From positions 310,001-374,000 of the forward strand of contig NZ_JAGETZ010000004.1 of the NCBI RefSeq assembly GCF_017571495.1: 64,000 nt of DNA, in the 5' to 3' direction. This DNA comes from Hymenobacter negativus. GTDB taxonomy: Bacteria > Bacteroidota > Bacteroidia > Cytophagales > Hymenobacteraceae. The translations under genes and the position numbers were made by a program. Numbering within the stretch: position 1 is the first letter of the stretch; the number at the start of each line of letters is the position of its first letter. Below, in pieces: positions 45,171 to 54,312 of this stretch. A model generated the notes under the pieces. It had not been told where the DNA came from, searched no databases, and saw nothing but the letters and a program-made list of their open reading frames with translations.

Positions 45171-45801
45171 GGCGAAGGAGGGGGTGAACGTGTTTACGCA
45201 ATGTTTGCCGGGCCCGAAACAACAACGATTCCACCGCCGGCACAGTGGTTTCGAGCACGGCTGCAATTTCTTCGTAGCTCAGCTCCTGCTCATGGCGCAG
45301 GGTAAAAGCCACTTGCTGCTGGTCGGGCAAGCGGGCGACGTGGGCCAGCAGCAGTTGTAGCTGCTGCTGGCCTTCGAGCAGCGCCTGGGGGTGCCCATGG
45401 TCGGGTGGCTCGTATAGCGTTTCGTTATCGAAACCCAGCAAGCTGGTGAAAAAGGCAAAGCGCTTTTTAGCCCGCGCCCGCTGCCGGTTTTTCAGGGCCC
45501 GCGAGGTGGCCAGCCGGTAAAGCCAGGTGCTCAGGGCCGCCTCGCCCCGAAACCGCCCAATGGTCTGGTAGACTTCGACAAAGACTTCCTGGGCAACGTC
45601 CTCCGCCTCTTCCGGCGACCGCAAGAGGGAAAACGCTGTCTGATAGACACGGTCCTGAAAACGCGCTACCAACGTGCGAAAGGCCACTTCACTCCCCTGC
45701 TGTAGTTGCGCCACCAAAGCAGCATCCGCCGCCGACAGCGCACTCAGCCGGGTTTCATTGAGGAGGCCATGGGCCACGGGCAGCGAGAATGAATGAGCCA
45801 A
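45163..45801 (-). CDS. ECF-type RNA polymerase sigma factor
   Basis: A 212-residue sigma-70 family protein, starting at TTG 45801. Region 2 is clear (AFRTLVARFQDRVYQTAFSLLRSPEEAEDVAQEVFVEVYQTIGRFRGEAALSTWLYRLATSRALK). Region 4 is LPDQQQVAFTLRHEQELSYEEIAAVLETTVPAVESLLFRARQTLRKHV. The linker is moderately long and contains an acidic segment. It is followed by an overlapping single-pass membrane protein, the usual ECF/anti-sigma arrangement, so it probably answers an envelope signal. The regulon cannot be told from the window. Confidence 0.93.
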   Translation of the reverse strand: MAHSFSLPVAHGLLNETRLSALSAADAALVAQLQQGSEVAFRTLVARFQDRVYQTAFSLLRSPEEAEDVAQEVFVEVYQTIGRFRGEAALSTWLYRLATSRALKNRQRARAKKRFAFFTSLLGFDNETLYEPPDHGHPQALLEGQQQLQLLLAHVARLPDQQQVAFTLRHEQELSYEEIAAVLETTVPAVESLLFRARQTLRKHVHPLLRHV

Positions 45802-45987
45802 CGAATCAGACCTGAAGAAATACTAAAGGATGCCTCAGCGCCGGCTCTTCGCGGCCATTACCAAGGTTACAGCCACTCAGGTACCATCGGCCGCCAAAAC
45901 TTGCGGTGGCAAGCTATTATATGCTGTAAAATACTGTCTACCAAAACGTAATTCTCACATAACTGCGCTGCAGTCTGATGCCAACAG

Positions 45988-47898
45988 CTACAATTCCGCC
46001 AGCTCTTCGCCGAACCCGCCGCTGAGAATCGGGAATCGTAGCCAGGAGCGTGGGTCCACGTTGTAGTCATCGAGGTGGAAGCTCGGGGCATACCGCTCGC
46101 GCTTCCACTGGTTGCGGCTCCAGAGACTGTAGAAGCGACGCACGTAGGTTTTCAGCTGCTCGTGATCGAAGCCGGTTTCCTCGGTGCCCAGCGCCGTGAG
46201 TACTTGTTTGGGGCTGAGGCGGTCGTAAAACGCCAGCCGCTCGATGCGGTTGAGCAGCGTGTAAGGCATGAGGTCGCGCTCGTCGGTTTGCTTTTCTTCC
46301 AGCGGGCGCAGCTCGGCGGTGGGCTGCAGGGCGTTAACGTGGCTCAGAGCGGAGTAGCCCAATTCAGCCTCGGCCCAGCGCAACCACTTTTTCACGAAGT
46401 CCTTGTCCACGCCCGCAATGGGCGAGATGCTGCCGGCGGTGTCGCCGTCCATGGTGCAGTAGCCCACGCTGGCTTCCGAGCGGTTGGAAGTGGTGATGAG
46501 CAGGCAGTTTTGCACGTTGGCCAGCAACCAGATGGCGGGGGCCCGCACCCGGGCCTGAATGTTTTGCAGGGCCAAATCGTCGGTTTGCCAGGTTAGGTCC
46601 CGGCCCAGCGCCTGCTGGATTTTGCCCACGTAGCCCGTCACTTCCTCGTCAATCTCCCAGTTATGAAACCGGGCCCCAATGCTATCTGCCAGCTCTTTGG
46701 CCGAATTAAAAGTGTCATCCGAGGAATTGACCGTGCCCTGATAGGCGCAGGTCAGCAATTGGCGCACTAGCTGTTGCTTGTCGCTAAGGGCCGACTCAGG
46801 CGTGGGGCTTTCCGCCACCTGGATAGCCTTACCGCCAGCACCTTCCTGCTGCGTAACTACCGCTTCGGTAAAGCAGCCGCTGCGGTGTTTAAACTCGTCT
46901 AAGCCCAACTCCTCCACCCCCAGCCGCACCATTTCGGCTACGCCCACGGCGCAGAAGCACGAGTCGGCCCCGCCGCTCAGGCTCAGCACGAAGCCGCGGC
47001 TGCGCGCCTTGCGCAGGTAGTCAAACAGGCCCAGGCTCATGGCCTGATTTAGCTCCTTATACTCGTCGGGCGCGGGTAGAGGTATAATTTCGGCCGCCGG
47101 CTCTGGCTTAGCATTAAAATCCACATCCACCCACTCCAAGTCCACCTCCTTGAAGCTCAGCAGCTGGTTGCGCTTCAGCAAGTGCCCGTTGCGGGCCACC
47201 AGAATTTCTCCGTCGAAAATGATGCGGCCAGCCTCGTTGCCCAGCAGGTTGGCGTAGAGATAGGTGCAGTCAAACGTGCGCGAGGCCTTCATTACCAGCT
47301 GGTAGCGCACATCCGTCTTGCTCATTGCAAAGTGGCTGGCCGACGGGTTCACAATCAAATCGACCTTGCCCATGAGGCGACAGGCAGGCCGCACATTATC
47401 AGCCCGCCACGCATCCTCACAAATTTCGAAGCCGAAGCGCACGCCCTGGTGCTCGAAAATGAGGTCGCCCAATGGCCACGTCTCCCCTTCCCACTCCACG
47501 GTTGTTTGCTCACCGGCCAGCCAGGGCACAAAAAAGCGCGTTTCATAGTGCACGCCATCATTGGCCAGAAACTGCTTGGCCGCGAAGCCCAGAATCTGGC
47601 CATCGCGCAGCACCGCTGCCGTATTGTAGGTGCGGTGATTGAGGCGAACGGGTACGCCCACCACCACACAAATGCCCTGCGTCCATTCCCGCACCGTTTG
47701 CAGGTGTGCCAACGCCGCCTGCGGCATCCAGTCGCTCAGAAACAGGTCTTCGCAGCCGTAGCCGCTCAGGCACAGCTCGGGCAGGCATAGCAACTCCACG
47801 CCCGCCGCTTTGGCCTGCTCAATGGCCGTTTTGATGTTGCGAAGGTTATTGTTCCAATCAATGGGAATCTGGTTGAGGGCGGCTCCGGCGATGCGCAT
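45988..47898 (-). CDS. nadE: Glutamine-dependent NAD+ synthetase
   Basis: A 636-residue two-domain enzyme converting deamido-NAD+ to NAD+ using ATP and glutamine. The N-terminal nitrilase-type glutaminase has its Glu-Lys-Cys triad in PELCLSGYGCED, AAKQFLANDG and FEICEDAWR. A linker leads to the NAD synthetase domain with the ATP P-loop LSGGADSCFCAVG (about residue 307), TSNRSEASVGYCTMDGD and LRPLEEKQTDERDLMPY. Length and order match the long bacterial form. No TAnnTTTG box was found in front of it, and the rnc terminator lies upstream. Confidence 0.96.
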   Translation of the reverse strand: MRIAGAALNQIPIDWNNNLRNIKTAIEQAKAAGVELLCLPELCLSGYGCEDLFLSDWMPQAALAHLQTVREWTQGICVVVGVPVRLNHRTYNTAAVLRDGQILGFAAKQFLANDGVHYETRFFVPWLAGEQTTVEWEGETWPLGDLIFEHQGVRFGFEICEDAWRADNVRPACRLMGKVDLIVNPSASHFAMSKTDVRYQLVMKASRTFDCTYLYANLLGNEAGRIIFDGEILVARNGHLLKRNQLLSFKEVDLEWVDVDFNAKPEPAAEIIPLPAPDEYKELNQAMSLGLFDYLRKARSRGFVLSLSGGADSCFCAVGVAEMVRLGVEELGLDEFKHRSGCFTEAVVTQQEGAGGKAIQVAESPTPESALSDKQQLVRQLLTCAYQGTVNSSDDTFNSAKELADSIGARFHNWEIDEEVTGYVGKIQQALGRDLTWQTDDLALQNIQARVRAPAIWLLANVQNCLLITTSNRSEASVGYCTMDGDTAGSISPIAGVDKDFVKKWLRWAEAELGYSALSHVNALQPTAELRPLEEKQTDERDLMPYTLLNRIERLAFYDRLSPKQVLTALGTEETGFDHEQLKTYVRRFYSLWSRNQWKRERYAPSFHLDDYNVDPRSWLRFPILSGGFGEELAEL

Positions 47899-47980
47899 GT
47901 TTTCAATTATTTGGTGTTAGAGATGCTGTATATACAAGCCCCAGCGGGGCGACATGTTGGTGGAAACCTAGCAGGTTGAA

Positions 47981-48037
47981 CGAAAAAAAGCCCTGGCAGG
48001 ACGACATTCGGTAACCGAATGCCCTCCCGCCAGGGCT
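47981..48037 (-). terminator. Terminator of rnc
   Basis: Read on the minus strand, a 9-bp outer stem (AGCCCTGGC/GCCAGGGCT) encloses an inner palindrome (ATTCGGT-A-ACCGAAT) and is followed by seven T. It lies 29 bases past the rnc stop and separates it from nadE. Confidence 0.85.
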
Positions 48038-48065
48038 CGCTTGGCTTATGGAATCAGTGAATAAC

Positions 48066-48791
48066 TCAAGCAACTCCCAACTCCGTCAGGGCCCGCTCAG
48101 CCGCCAGTTGCTCCGCTTGCTTTTTGCTCAGGCCCATACCCGTGGCAATTACCTCTTCGTCGAGCAACACGCTGGCCGTAAATTCCATCATGCCGCCCGG
48201 CCGGGCCTCACCCGTAATGTCGTAGCGCACGGTTTTGCCCTGGCGTTGCGCCCATTCCACCAGCTTGCTCTTGAAATTGGCTGTAGTAGTGGTGAGCGTG
48301 TGCACATCCACAAAGCCCTTCACGAGGCGGGTCAATATGAACTTTCGAGTCGCCTCGTACCCCAAATCCAGATATACGGCCCCTACCAACGCCTCCAAAG
48401 CATTACCATTCACCGACCGTGAGCGGGCGGCGCGGCCCTGCGCGGCATCCAATTGCACCAGCTTGTCTAGGCCCAGCTTAAGGGCGATGCCGTTTAGGCT
48501 TTCGCGGTTCACAATACGTGAGCGCACCTCCGTCAGGAAGCCTTCCTGTTCGTAAGGATATTTTTTGAACAGGTATTCGGCCACCACTGTGCCCAGCACG
48601 GCATCGCCGAGAAATTCCAGCCGCTCATTGGTCTGGTGGCGGCCGATGGCCGGCTGCTGCCGCACCGCCGACGAGTGCGTAAATGCCAGGCGATACAGCT
48701 GGGCATTCTTGGGCTTCTGGCCAGTGATGGTAGTCACCGCCTGCCGAAATGCCTTATCGGAAGCAAAAAACCGGGAAACGAAACCAAGCAA
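48066..48791 (-). CDS. rnc: Ribonuclease III
   Basis: A 241-residue double-strand RNA endonuclease, apparently starting at TTG 48791. The catalytic RNase III domain has the signature NERLEFLGDAVLG (about residues 55-67, with the metal-binding Glu and Asp) and a second acidic site in GNALEALVGAVYLDLGYE. A C-terminal dsRNA-binding domain follows (SKLVEWAQRQGKTVRYDI ... AEQLAAERAL). It processes rRNA and structured mRNAs. A perfect -7 box at 48826-48833 gives a leader of about 28 bases. The rnc-fabF-acpP order is common in Bacteroidota. Confidence 0.96.
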   Translation of the reverse strand: MLGFVSRFFASDKAFRQAVTTITGQKPKNAQLYRLAFTHSSAVRQQPAIGRHQTNERLEFLGDAVLGTVVAEYLFKKYPYEQEGFLTEVRSRIVNRESLNGIALKLGLDKLVQLDAAQGRAARSRSVNGNALEALVGAVYLDLGYEATRKFILTRLVKGFVDVHTLTTTTANFKSKLVEWAQRQGKTVRYDITGEARPGGMMEFTASVLLDEEVIATGMGLSKKQAEQLAAERALTELGVA

Positions 48792-48825
48792 AGGAAAGGA
48801 CGCTAAAGTGTGGCAGAGAATAGCA

Positions 48826-48833
48826 CAAAGGTA
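48826..48833 (-). promoter_or_regulatory. -7 promoter element of rnc
   Basis: TACCTTTG on the minus strand is a perfect TAnnTTTG box. A TTTG lies 22 bases further upstream, three more than the usual spacing. Confidence 0.55.
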
Positions 48834-48855
48834 GAACGCCGGCTCAGTAGAACGG

Positions 48856-48903
48856 CAAAAGGCAAGAAGCCAGGCTGTGTGCAGCCTGGCTTCTTACCTT
48901 TTG
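48856..48903 (-). terminator. Terminator of fabF
   Basis: A 22-bp stem with one mismatch (48856-48877 with 48882-48903; core AAGAAGCCAGGCTG) and a 4-base loop, 15 bases after the fabF stop. The minus-strand exit is followed by TTTTG. It lies just upstream of the rnc promoter. Confidence 0.85.
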
Positions 48904-48917
48904 AGTTGGTAACGACC

Positions 48918-50168
48918 TTACAGCTTGCGGAATACCACCGAGGTATTATGCCCGCCGAACCCAAATGTATTGCTCACGGCCACACGTACGTCGCGCTCCT
49001 GTGCCACATTCGGCGTGAAGTTCAGCGCCTGGTTGATTTCCGGGTCTGGCGTGTTCAGGTTGATGGTGGGTGGCACCAGCCCGTTTTTCATGGCCAGCAG
49101 GCAGGCCACTGCCTCAATGCCGCCGGCACCGCCCAGCAAGTGGCCGGTCATGCTTTTAGTTGAGGAGATATTCAACTGGGTGGCGTGGGCACCAAAAACC
49201 TGCTCAATGGCTTTGATTTCGGCGCCGTCGCCCAGCGGGGTGCTGGTGCCGTGCGTGTTGATGTAGTCCACGTCTTCGGGCTTGATGCCGGCATCACGCA
49301 GGGCATTTTTCATCACCAGCACCACACCGCTACCGCTCGGGTCGGGCGCAGTGATGTGGTAGGCGTCCGAAGACATGCCGCCGCCAATCAGCTCGGCGTA
49401 TATTTTGGCACCACGGGCTTTGGCGTGCTCGTATTCTTCGAGCACCAAAGCACCAGCGCCTTCGCCCAGCACAAACCCATCGCGCTCCTTATCATAGGGC
49501 CGCGAGGCCGAAGCCGGGTCGTCGTTGCGCTCACTCATGGCTTTGAGGGCATTGAAGCCCCCCACCCCCGATTCGGTGATGGCTGCTTCGGAGCCGCCAG
49601 TCACTACGGCGTCGGCCAGGCCGAGACGGATGTTGTTGAAGGCCGCGATGATGGCGTCATTTGACGAGGCGCAAGCCGAAGTGGTAACGAAATTGGGGCC
49701 GCGGAAGCCATTTTTGATGGAGATATTGCCCGACGAGGAGTCAGCAATCATGCGCGGAATAAAGAAGGGCGAGTAGCGTGGTGTTCCATCGCCCCGCTCA
49801 AATTGAAAGCATTCTTCCTGCAACGATTTCAGGCCGCCAATGCCGGAGCCCCAAATCACGCCCACCCGGTCCTTGTCCACCCCGCTTTCGAGCAGGCCCG
49901 AATCGGCAATGGCCTCATCGGATGCCACCACGGCAAACTGCGTGAACAGGTCCATTTTGCGGTGCTCCTTGCGGTCGAAGAAATTGTCTGGCTCGTAGCC
50001 CTTCACTTCGCAGGCAAAGCGGGTTTTGAACTTAGCCGGGTCGAAGCGCGTGATGGTGGCTGCGCCGCTAGTGCCCGTGCGCAGGCCTTCCCAATAAGCC
50101 GGGGCAGTATTGCCCAGCGGAGTAATGGCCCCAAGGCCGGTAACGACAACCCGTCGGATGGACGACAT
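48918..50168 (-). CDS. fabF: Beta-ketoacyl-ACP synthase II
   Basis: A 416-residue condensing enzyme of fatty-acid elongation. ATG 50168 (MSSIRRVVVTGLGAITPLG) is the family start; an in-frame start at 50189 would add seven unusual residues. The catalytic Cys is in TTSACASSNDAI, and the two histidines are in NTHGTSTPLGD and STKSMTGHLLGGAGG. FGFGGHNTSVVF near the end is the usual FabF gatekeeper region. It uses the acyl carrier protein encoded 160 bases upstream on the same strand, with an attenuator-like hairpin between them. Confidence 0.97.
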   Translation of the reverse strand: MSSIRRVVVTGLGAITPLGNTAPAYWEGLRTGTSGAATITRFDPAKFKTRFACEVKGYEPDNFFDRKEHRKMDLFTQFAVVASDEAIADSGLLESGVDKDRVGVIWGSGIGGLKSLQEECFQFERGDGTPRYSPFFIPRMIADSSSGNISIKNGFRGPNFVTTSACASSNDAIIAAFNNIRLGLADAVVTGGSEAAITESGVGGFNALKAMSERNDDPASASRPYDKERDGFVLGEGAGALVLEEYEHAKARGAKIYAELIGGGMSSDAYHITAPDPSGSGVVLVMKNALRDAGIKPEDVDYINTHGTSTPLGDGAEIKAIEQVFGAHATQLNISSTKSMTGHLLGGAGGIEAVACLLAMKNGLVPPTINLNTPDPEINQALNFTPNVAQERDVRVAVSNTFGFGGHNTSVVFRKL

Positions 50169-50215
50169 AAGCAGGCGCCTCTGGCGCAAAAAATGAAGCG
50201 GAATAAAACGGCAAA

Positions 50216-50240
50216 ACCGGCCGGCGGCTAGCCGGCCGGT
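50216..50240 (-). terminator. Hairpin between acpP and fabF
   Basis: A perfect 10-bp GC-rich stem (ACCGGCCGGC/GCCGGCCGGT) with a 5-base loop, followed on the minus strand by TTTT and then further T-rich sequence. It could partly end the acpP transcript and so give more ACP than FabF. Confidence 0.65.
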
Positions 50241-50330
50241 ATGCGCATAACTTGGGATTCATTCCGAACGAAACGAAAAACCGGGGTAACTTTTTTTCCC
50301 TTAACTGGTTCGATTCGGGCGGAAGAAAAA

Positions 50331-50567
50331 CTACTTGGCGTGCTCTTCGAGGTAGCTGATGGCTTGGCCCACGGTCTGGATGTTCTCGGCCTGGTCGTCG
50401 GGAATGCTCACGTTGAACTCCTTTTCGAACTCCATGATGAGTTCAACGGTATCCAGCGAGTCAGCGCCCAGGTCGTTGGTGAAGCTTGCCTCGGGGGTAA
50501 CCTCGGAGGCTTCAACGCCCAGTTTATCAATAATAATGGCCTTTACTTTTTCTGCGATTTCAGACAT
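50331..50567 (-). CDS. acpP: Acyl carrier protein
   Basis: A 78-residue acidic four-helix protein, full family length. The phosphopantetheine attachment serine is in [18 protein letters not shown]. It carries acyl chains as thioesters in fatty-acid synthesis and works with FabF encoded downstream. The divergent gene at 50731 starts about 160 bases away. Confidence 0.97.
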   Translation of the reverse strand: MSEIAEKVKAIIIDKLGVEASEVTPEASFTNDLGADSLDTVELIMEFEKEFNVSIPDDQAENIQTVGQAISYLEEHAK

Positions 50568-50597
50568 TTCCGTGGGGGTTTAGGGAAAATTACGGCG

Positions 50598-50605
50598 CAA
50601 AGTAA
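50598..50605 (-). promoter_or_regulatory. Possible -7 element of acpP
   Basis: TTACTTTG on the minus strand matches TAnnTTTG except for one base, about 30 bases before the acpP ATG. No good -33 box was found. Confidence 0.35.
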
Positions 50606-50684
50606 CGAGAGATTTTTCAACTAACCCACCGCCGCGCTTTTCATTTGGGGGTACAAGATTATGGCGGTGGCCCGTTGCAAGCCG

Positions 50685-50692
50685 TAGCTTTG
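50685..50692 (+). promoter_or_regulatory. -7 promoter element of the IPExxxVDY gene
   Basis: TAGCTTTG is a perfect TAnnTTTG box about 39 bases before ATG 50731. The -33 region is not consensus. Confidence 0.45.
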
Positions 50693-50730
50693 CCTGCGCT
50701 GACGGGTAGAATGCCCCATTTTGCGGCTCT

Positions 50731-51159
50731 ATGAAGACTTTCACCCTCGATGTAGACTATGAGTGCGACTTTGCCCTCTTTGGGCTGGTCAGCAGCACCC
50801 GCGACTATACCCTGGCCTGGACCCTGAACCGTGCCCTGCGCCTGCGCCTCGTGAAGCAGCCCGAACTGCTTCTGAACCTGCTCAACCAGGGCCGTTTGGT
50901 ATTCACGCACTACCTCCACACCACCGAAACCCTCACCTTTCGGCTGCTGCGCAACCGCTCCATTGCGCCATCTAACTTAAAAAAGCCGTTCTTAGCTCCC
51001 GATATCAAGGAGTACGACTACCTGCTGGCCGTGAGCAACGGCAGCGGCCACCTCGCCGACGACGAACTGATGCACCGCCTCACGGCCTTAGATGCCGTGC
51101 AATACGTGTGTCAATTCGACCCGAACACCTTGAAATACAAAGAGAATCTTATTTTGTAG
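50731..51159 (+). CDS. IPExxxVDY family protein
   Basis: A 142-residue soluble protein of a family found in Bacteroidota next to acpP/fabF/rnc and pyk, exactly as here. Family blocks seen are the start FTLDVDYECDFALFGLVSSTRDYTLAW, the middle FLAPDIKEYDYLLAVSN (in place of IPE-type motifs), and the end ALDAVQYVCQFDPNTLKYKENLIL. No enzyme motif is visible and its role is unknown. It lies 85 bases before pyk on the same strand, so co-transcription is likely. Confidence 0.88.
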   Translation: MKTFTLDVDYECDFALFGLVSSTRDYTLAWTLNRALRLRLVKQPELLLNLLNQGRLVFTHYLHTTETLTFRLLRNRSIAPSNLKKPFLAPDIKEYDYLLAVSNGSGHLADDELMHRLTALDAVQYVCQFDPNTLKYKENLIL

Positions 51160-51244
51160 CTACTGCTACTCGCCCTTCTTTCGTTTCACTGCTTTCACTC
51201 ATCTGAACCGCGCGAAGAACTGCTTCGCGCCCGCTCTAACACTC

Positions 51245-52690
51245 ATGGAAATCGATAACCGCCCCGCGTTTAACAAAACCAAAATAGTGGCCACGGTGGG
51301 CCCCGCTTCAAATACTTACGAGCGCCTTGGCGTGCTCATTCGCGAAGGCGTGGACGTGTTCCGCCTCAACTTCTCGCACGGCTCCTACGAAGACCACCTC
51401 TCAGTCATCAACACCGTGCGCCGGCTAAACAAGGACATGCGCACCTCGGTGGGCCTGCTCCAGGACTTGCAGGGCCCCAAGATTCGTCTTGGTGAGGTAG
51501 AAGGCGGCGGCGTGGAAATCAAGGCCGGCGACAAGATTAAGCTGGTGTGCGGCGAAAAGGAAATCAGCACGGCCACGCGCCTGAGCACGATTTATCTGGG
51601 CCTGGCGCGCGACGTGAAGGCCGGCGACATGATTCTCATTGACGATGGCAAGATTGAGTTGAAAGTGCTGGCCACCGACCGCGACAAGGAGGTAGACGTG
51701 GAAGTGGTATACGGCGGTCTTGTGAAGCCCCGTAAGGGCATCAACCTGCCCGATTCGGAAGTTTCGGCCCCGTCAATGACTGAAAAGGACATCGAAGACC
51801 TGCGATTTGGTTTGGAGCACGACGTGGATTGGGTAGCCCTCAGCTTCGCCCGCAAAGCCGACGACATCCGCTTCATCAAAAACCTGATTGCCGAAGCGGG
51901 CAAAACCACCCGGGTGGTGGCCAAAATTGAAACGCCCGACGGCCTGCGCAACATAGACGAAATCATCGCCATCACCGATGCCGTGATGGTAGCCCGCGGC
52001 GACCTCGGCGTGGAGGTGAAGATGGAGGAAGTGCCCATGGCCCAGAAGATGATTATTGCCAAGTGCAACGCCGCCGGTAAACCCGTCATCGTAGCTACGC
52101 AAATGATGGAGTCGATGATTACGGCCCCCCGCCCCACCCGCGCCGAAACCAGCGACGTAGCCAACGCCGTGCTCGACGGTGCCGACGCCGTAATGCTCTC
52201 CGCTGAGACTGCCGTGGGCGCCTATCCGGCCGAGGTTATCCGCTCGATGGTGGGTACCATCCTGAGCGTAGAAAGCCGTAGCCCGCAGCTCTTCCATAAG
52301 TGGTGGCCCATCGACCCCACCGGCCCCAACTTCATGGCCGACAGCGTACTGTCGGCCTCCTGCCACCTGGCCAAGAATACGGGCTCCAAGGCAATTACAG
52401 GTATGACGCACAAGGGCTACACAGCCTTTCAACTGGCTAAGTATCGCCCCAAAGCCAACATCTTTATCTTCACCAATAACCGGCCGCTTCTCACGGTTCT
52501 GAGCTTGGTGTGGGGCGTGCGCAGCTTCTATTACGACCGCCTTATCAGCACCGACAGCACCATTACGGACATCCGCTACGTGCTTACTACCACCGGTCAT
52601 CTGGCCCCCGGCGACGTATTTATCAATACTGGCTCGATGCCCATTCAGGAGCAAGGAAAAGCAAATATGGTGAAGGTGAGCATTGCCTAA
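51245..52690 (+). CDS. pyk: Pyruvate kinase
   Basis: A 481-residue glycolytic enzyme making pyruvate and ATP from phosphoenolpyruvate and ADP. The start TKIVATVGPASNTYERL is the family N-terminus. The substrate and metal site blocks are FRLNFSHGSYEDH, GLLQDLQGPKIRLG, KIETPDGLRNIDEI (active-site Lys and Glu) and MVARGDLGVEV. ATQMMESMITAPRPTRAETSDVANAVLDGADAVMLS follows. The C-terminal regulatory domain is complete. It ends before a 24-bp convergent terminator. Confidence 0.97.
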   Translation: MEIDNRPAFNKTKIVATVGPASNTYERLGVLIREGVDVFRLNFSHGSYEDHLSVINTVRRLNKDMRTSVGLLQDLQGPKIRLGEVEGGGVEIKAGDKIKLVCGEKEISTATRLSTIYLGLARDVKAGDMILIDDGKIELKVLATDRDKEVDVEVVYGGLVKPRKGINLPDSEVSAPSMTEKDIEDLRFGLEHDVDWVALSFARKADDIRFIKNLIAEAGKTTRVVAKIETPDGLRNIDEIIAITDAVMVARGDLGVEVKMEEVPMAQKMIIAKCNAAGKPVIVATQMMESMITAPRPTRAETSDVANAVLDGADAVMLSAETAVGAYPAEVIRSMVGTILSVESRSPQLFHKWWPIDPTGPNFMADSVLSASCHLAKNTGSKAITGMTHKGYTAFQLAKYRPKANIFIFTNNRPLLTVLSLVWGVRSFYYDRLISTDSTITDIRYVLTTTGHLAPGDVFINTGSMPIQEQGKANMVKVSIA

Positions 52691-52705
52691 GGGCTGCCTG
52701 TCTTC

Positions 52706-52757
52706 GCTTATATAGAAAGAGCCCGCTGTCTGCACAGCGGGCTCTTTCTATATAAGC
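52706..52757. terminator. Convergent bidirectional terminator after pyk
   Basis: A perfect 24-bp stem (52706-52729 with 52734-52757; core AGAAAGAGCCCGCTG) and a 4-base loop. It lies between the pyk stop (52690) and the stop of the convergent T9SS gene (52766). Confidence 0.9.
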
Positions 52758-52765
52758 AAACGGCT

Positions 52766-54298
52766 TTACTCGTGCAACAGCTTCCAACTGCCGGTGGCTT
52801 CGGGCCCACTCAGGTGCAACATGTAGAGACCAGTGGGCTGCCCAACTAGCGGCACAGCTACGGTCGTCTGGTCAACAGATAAAGGCGCATTCCACACGGT
52901 GCGGCCCAGCGCGTCGGTCAGGTACAGTTGGTGCCCGGGGCGGGCGGGCTGCATCAGTGTCAGCGTGGCCGCTTCGGTAGCGGGGTTGGGATGGAGCGTG
53001 GCCAGCTTCGCAGCCTCGGCGGCGCGGGTAGGCAGTAGGTTGGCGTAGTCAGTTGAGGAACCGCAGGTCACGAGTCCGTTGGGGGTGACGCGCTGGTAGT
53101 AGGTCAGTGCCATTTCGTCTGACGAGTAGGACGTTATGGTATTACCCAAGCCGAGTTGAAGGGCAAAGGTCTGGGTCCAACCATAATCAGTAGGGAAGTT
53201 ATGCGTCCCACCAGTTGTAGGGTATAACTGCTGGTAAAACAGAGTCCTACCATTAAGGCACCCCGCACCATTTGCCGGGCGCAGGCCAGTACCTACTACC
53301 ACCGTGCCACTTCGATTAGGGACTACTTCGTATTCACCCGAAAGCAACACCAAGGCCTGATACTGCGGTGAACGACCGTTCCGTAGCGAGAAAGCCATCC
53401 GTCCGGCACGCACCGGCCCAATCGCTGCGCCAGGTGTACTAAAGCAGCCCAACCCACTGTAATTCACAGTACGGGTTTGCTCCTGATAGGTATAAATCAG
53501 TGAGTCGCTGGTTACTTGGCGCGACTGAATGACGCGCATACTAAAGTCAGTTGTACAACGCGGGCCGCTCATAGAAATTGGGGTAGTTTCGTACCCCAAT
53601 CGGTCGCCGGGCTGGAAATTAAACAAAACAACCGGCGAAAGCGGCGTACCCGCCAACGGCGCGGGCAGCTCGCTCACCTGCCACTGTGGGGCGGTATTGT
53701 TTCCCACAGCCAGCCAACGCGGCGCGGCCAGCAGCCCATACCGCCGGCTCAGGCGCAGCACCGCACCGGAGCTCAGCGTGATGGTAGCCACCGAATCGGA
53801 GGGGCTACCCGCGGCGCTGGTCACCGGTTGCCAGGCCCTACTGCTGAGCGTAGCCGTGAGCAGGGGCGCGGTACTGGCCGTCCACGTACTGCCAACCGCC
53901 GCGCGCGGCCGCAACCGCAGCGACAGGGCCGCCTGGTACGTGCCTTCCGCCACATTCTCCAGCACAAATTCGCTCGTGCCCGGAGTCCAGAGCAGCCGGG
54001 CCCCAAACAGATTATTGCGGCTCTTGCGGGCGCTGGTATAGAATGCAGGGGCGCTGCCGTCAAGGGGCCGCATCAGCCGATTGAAGGCCCAAGCCGAGTC
54101 GCCAGCCGGCGTAGCGTAAGCCGAATCTAGCCGTAGCAAAAAGGTATTTGGCGTAACGCTGCCGACTGGTGCCGTATCATAGGTATAAATCAACCCTGGC
54201 TGAAACGGGCGCCAGGCCTGTTGTGCGTGGGCCCCGAAGGTTGTAACCAGCAGAATTACAAGCAGCAGTAGCTGCTCACGGTAGTAAACAGTTTTCAT
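52766..54298 (-). CDS. Secreted T9SS protein, paralogue 1 of a tandem pair
   Basis: A 510-residue exported protein with a signal peptide (about residues 1-25, GAHAQ). The body shares long blocks with the neighbour at 54313-55824: QAWRPFxPGLIY, GDSAWAF, RKSRNNLFG, TSEFVLENVAEGTYQAALSLRLRPRAAVG and LPTRAAEAAKLATLHPNPAT. No enzyme domain is recognised. Residues ~430-510 are the T9SS sorting domain (LATLHPNPATEAATLTL, DALGRTVW, GLYMLHLSG). Cysteines in the middle suggest disulphides after export. It starts 14 bases after the paralogue's stop, so the two form an operon. Function is unknown; a surface or secreted role is inferred from the tail. Confidence 0.82.
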   Translation of the reverse strand: MKTVYYREQLLLLVILLVTTFGAHAQQAWRPFQPGLIYTYDTAPVGSVTPNTFLLRLDSAYATPAGDSAWAFNRLMRPLDGSAPAFYTSARKSRNNLFGARLLWTPGTSEFVLENVAEGTYQAALSLRLRPRAAVGSTWTASTAPLLTATLSSRAWQPVTSAAGSPSDSVATITLSSGAVLRLSRRYGLLAAPRWLAVGNNTAPQWQVSELPAPLAGTPLSPVVLFNFQPGDRLGYETTPISMSGPRCTTDFSMRVIQSRQVTSDSLIYTYQEQTRTVNYSGLGCFSTPGAAIGPVRAGRMAFSLRNGRSPQYQALVLLSGEYEVVPNRSGTVVVGTGLRPANGAGCLNGRTLFYQQLYPTTGGTHNFPTDYGWTQTFALQLGLGNTITSYSSDEMALTYYQRVTPNGLVTCGSSTDYANLLPTRAAEAAKLATLHPNPATEAATLTLMQPARPGHQLYLTDALGRTVWNAPLSVDQTTVAVPLVGQPTGLYMLHLSGPEATGSWKLLHE

Positions 54299-54312
54299 AG
54301 TAAAAGGAGCTA

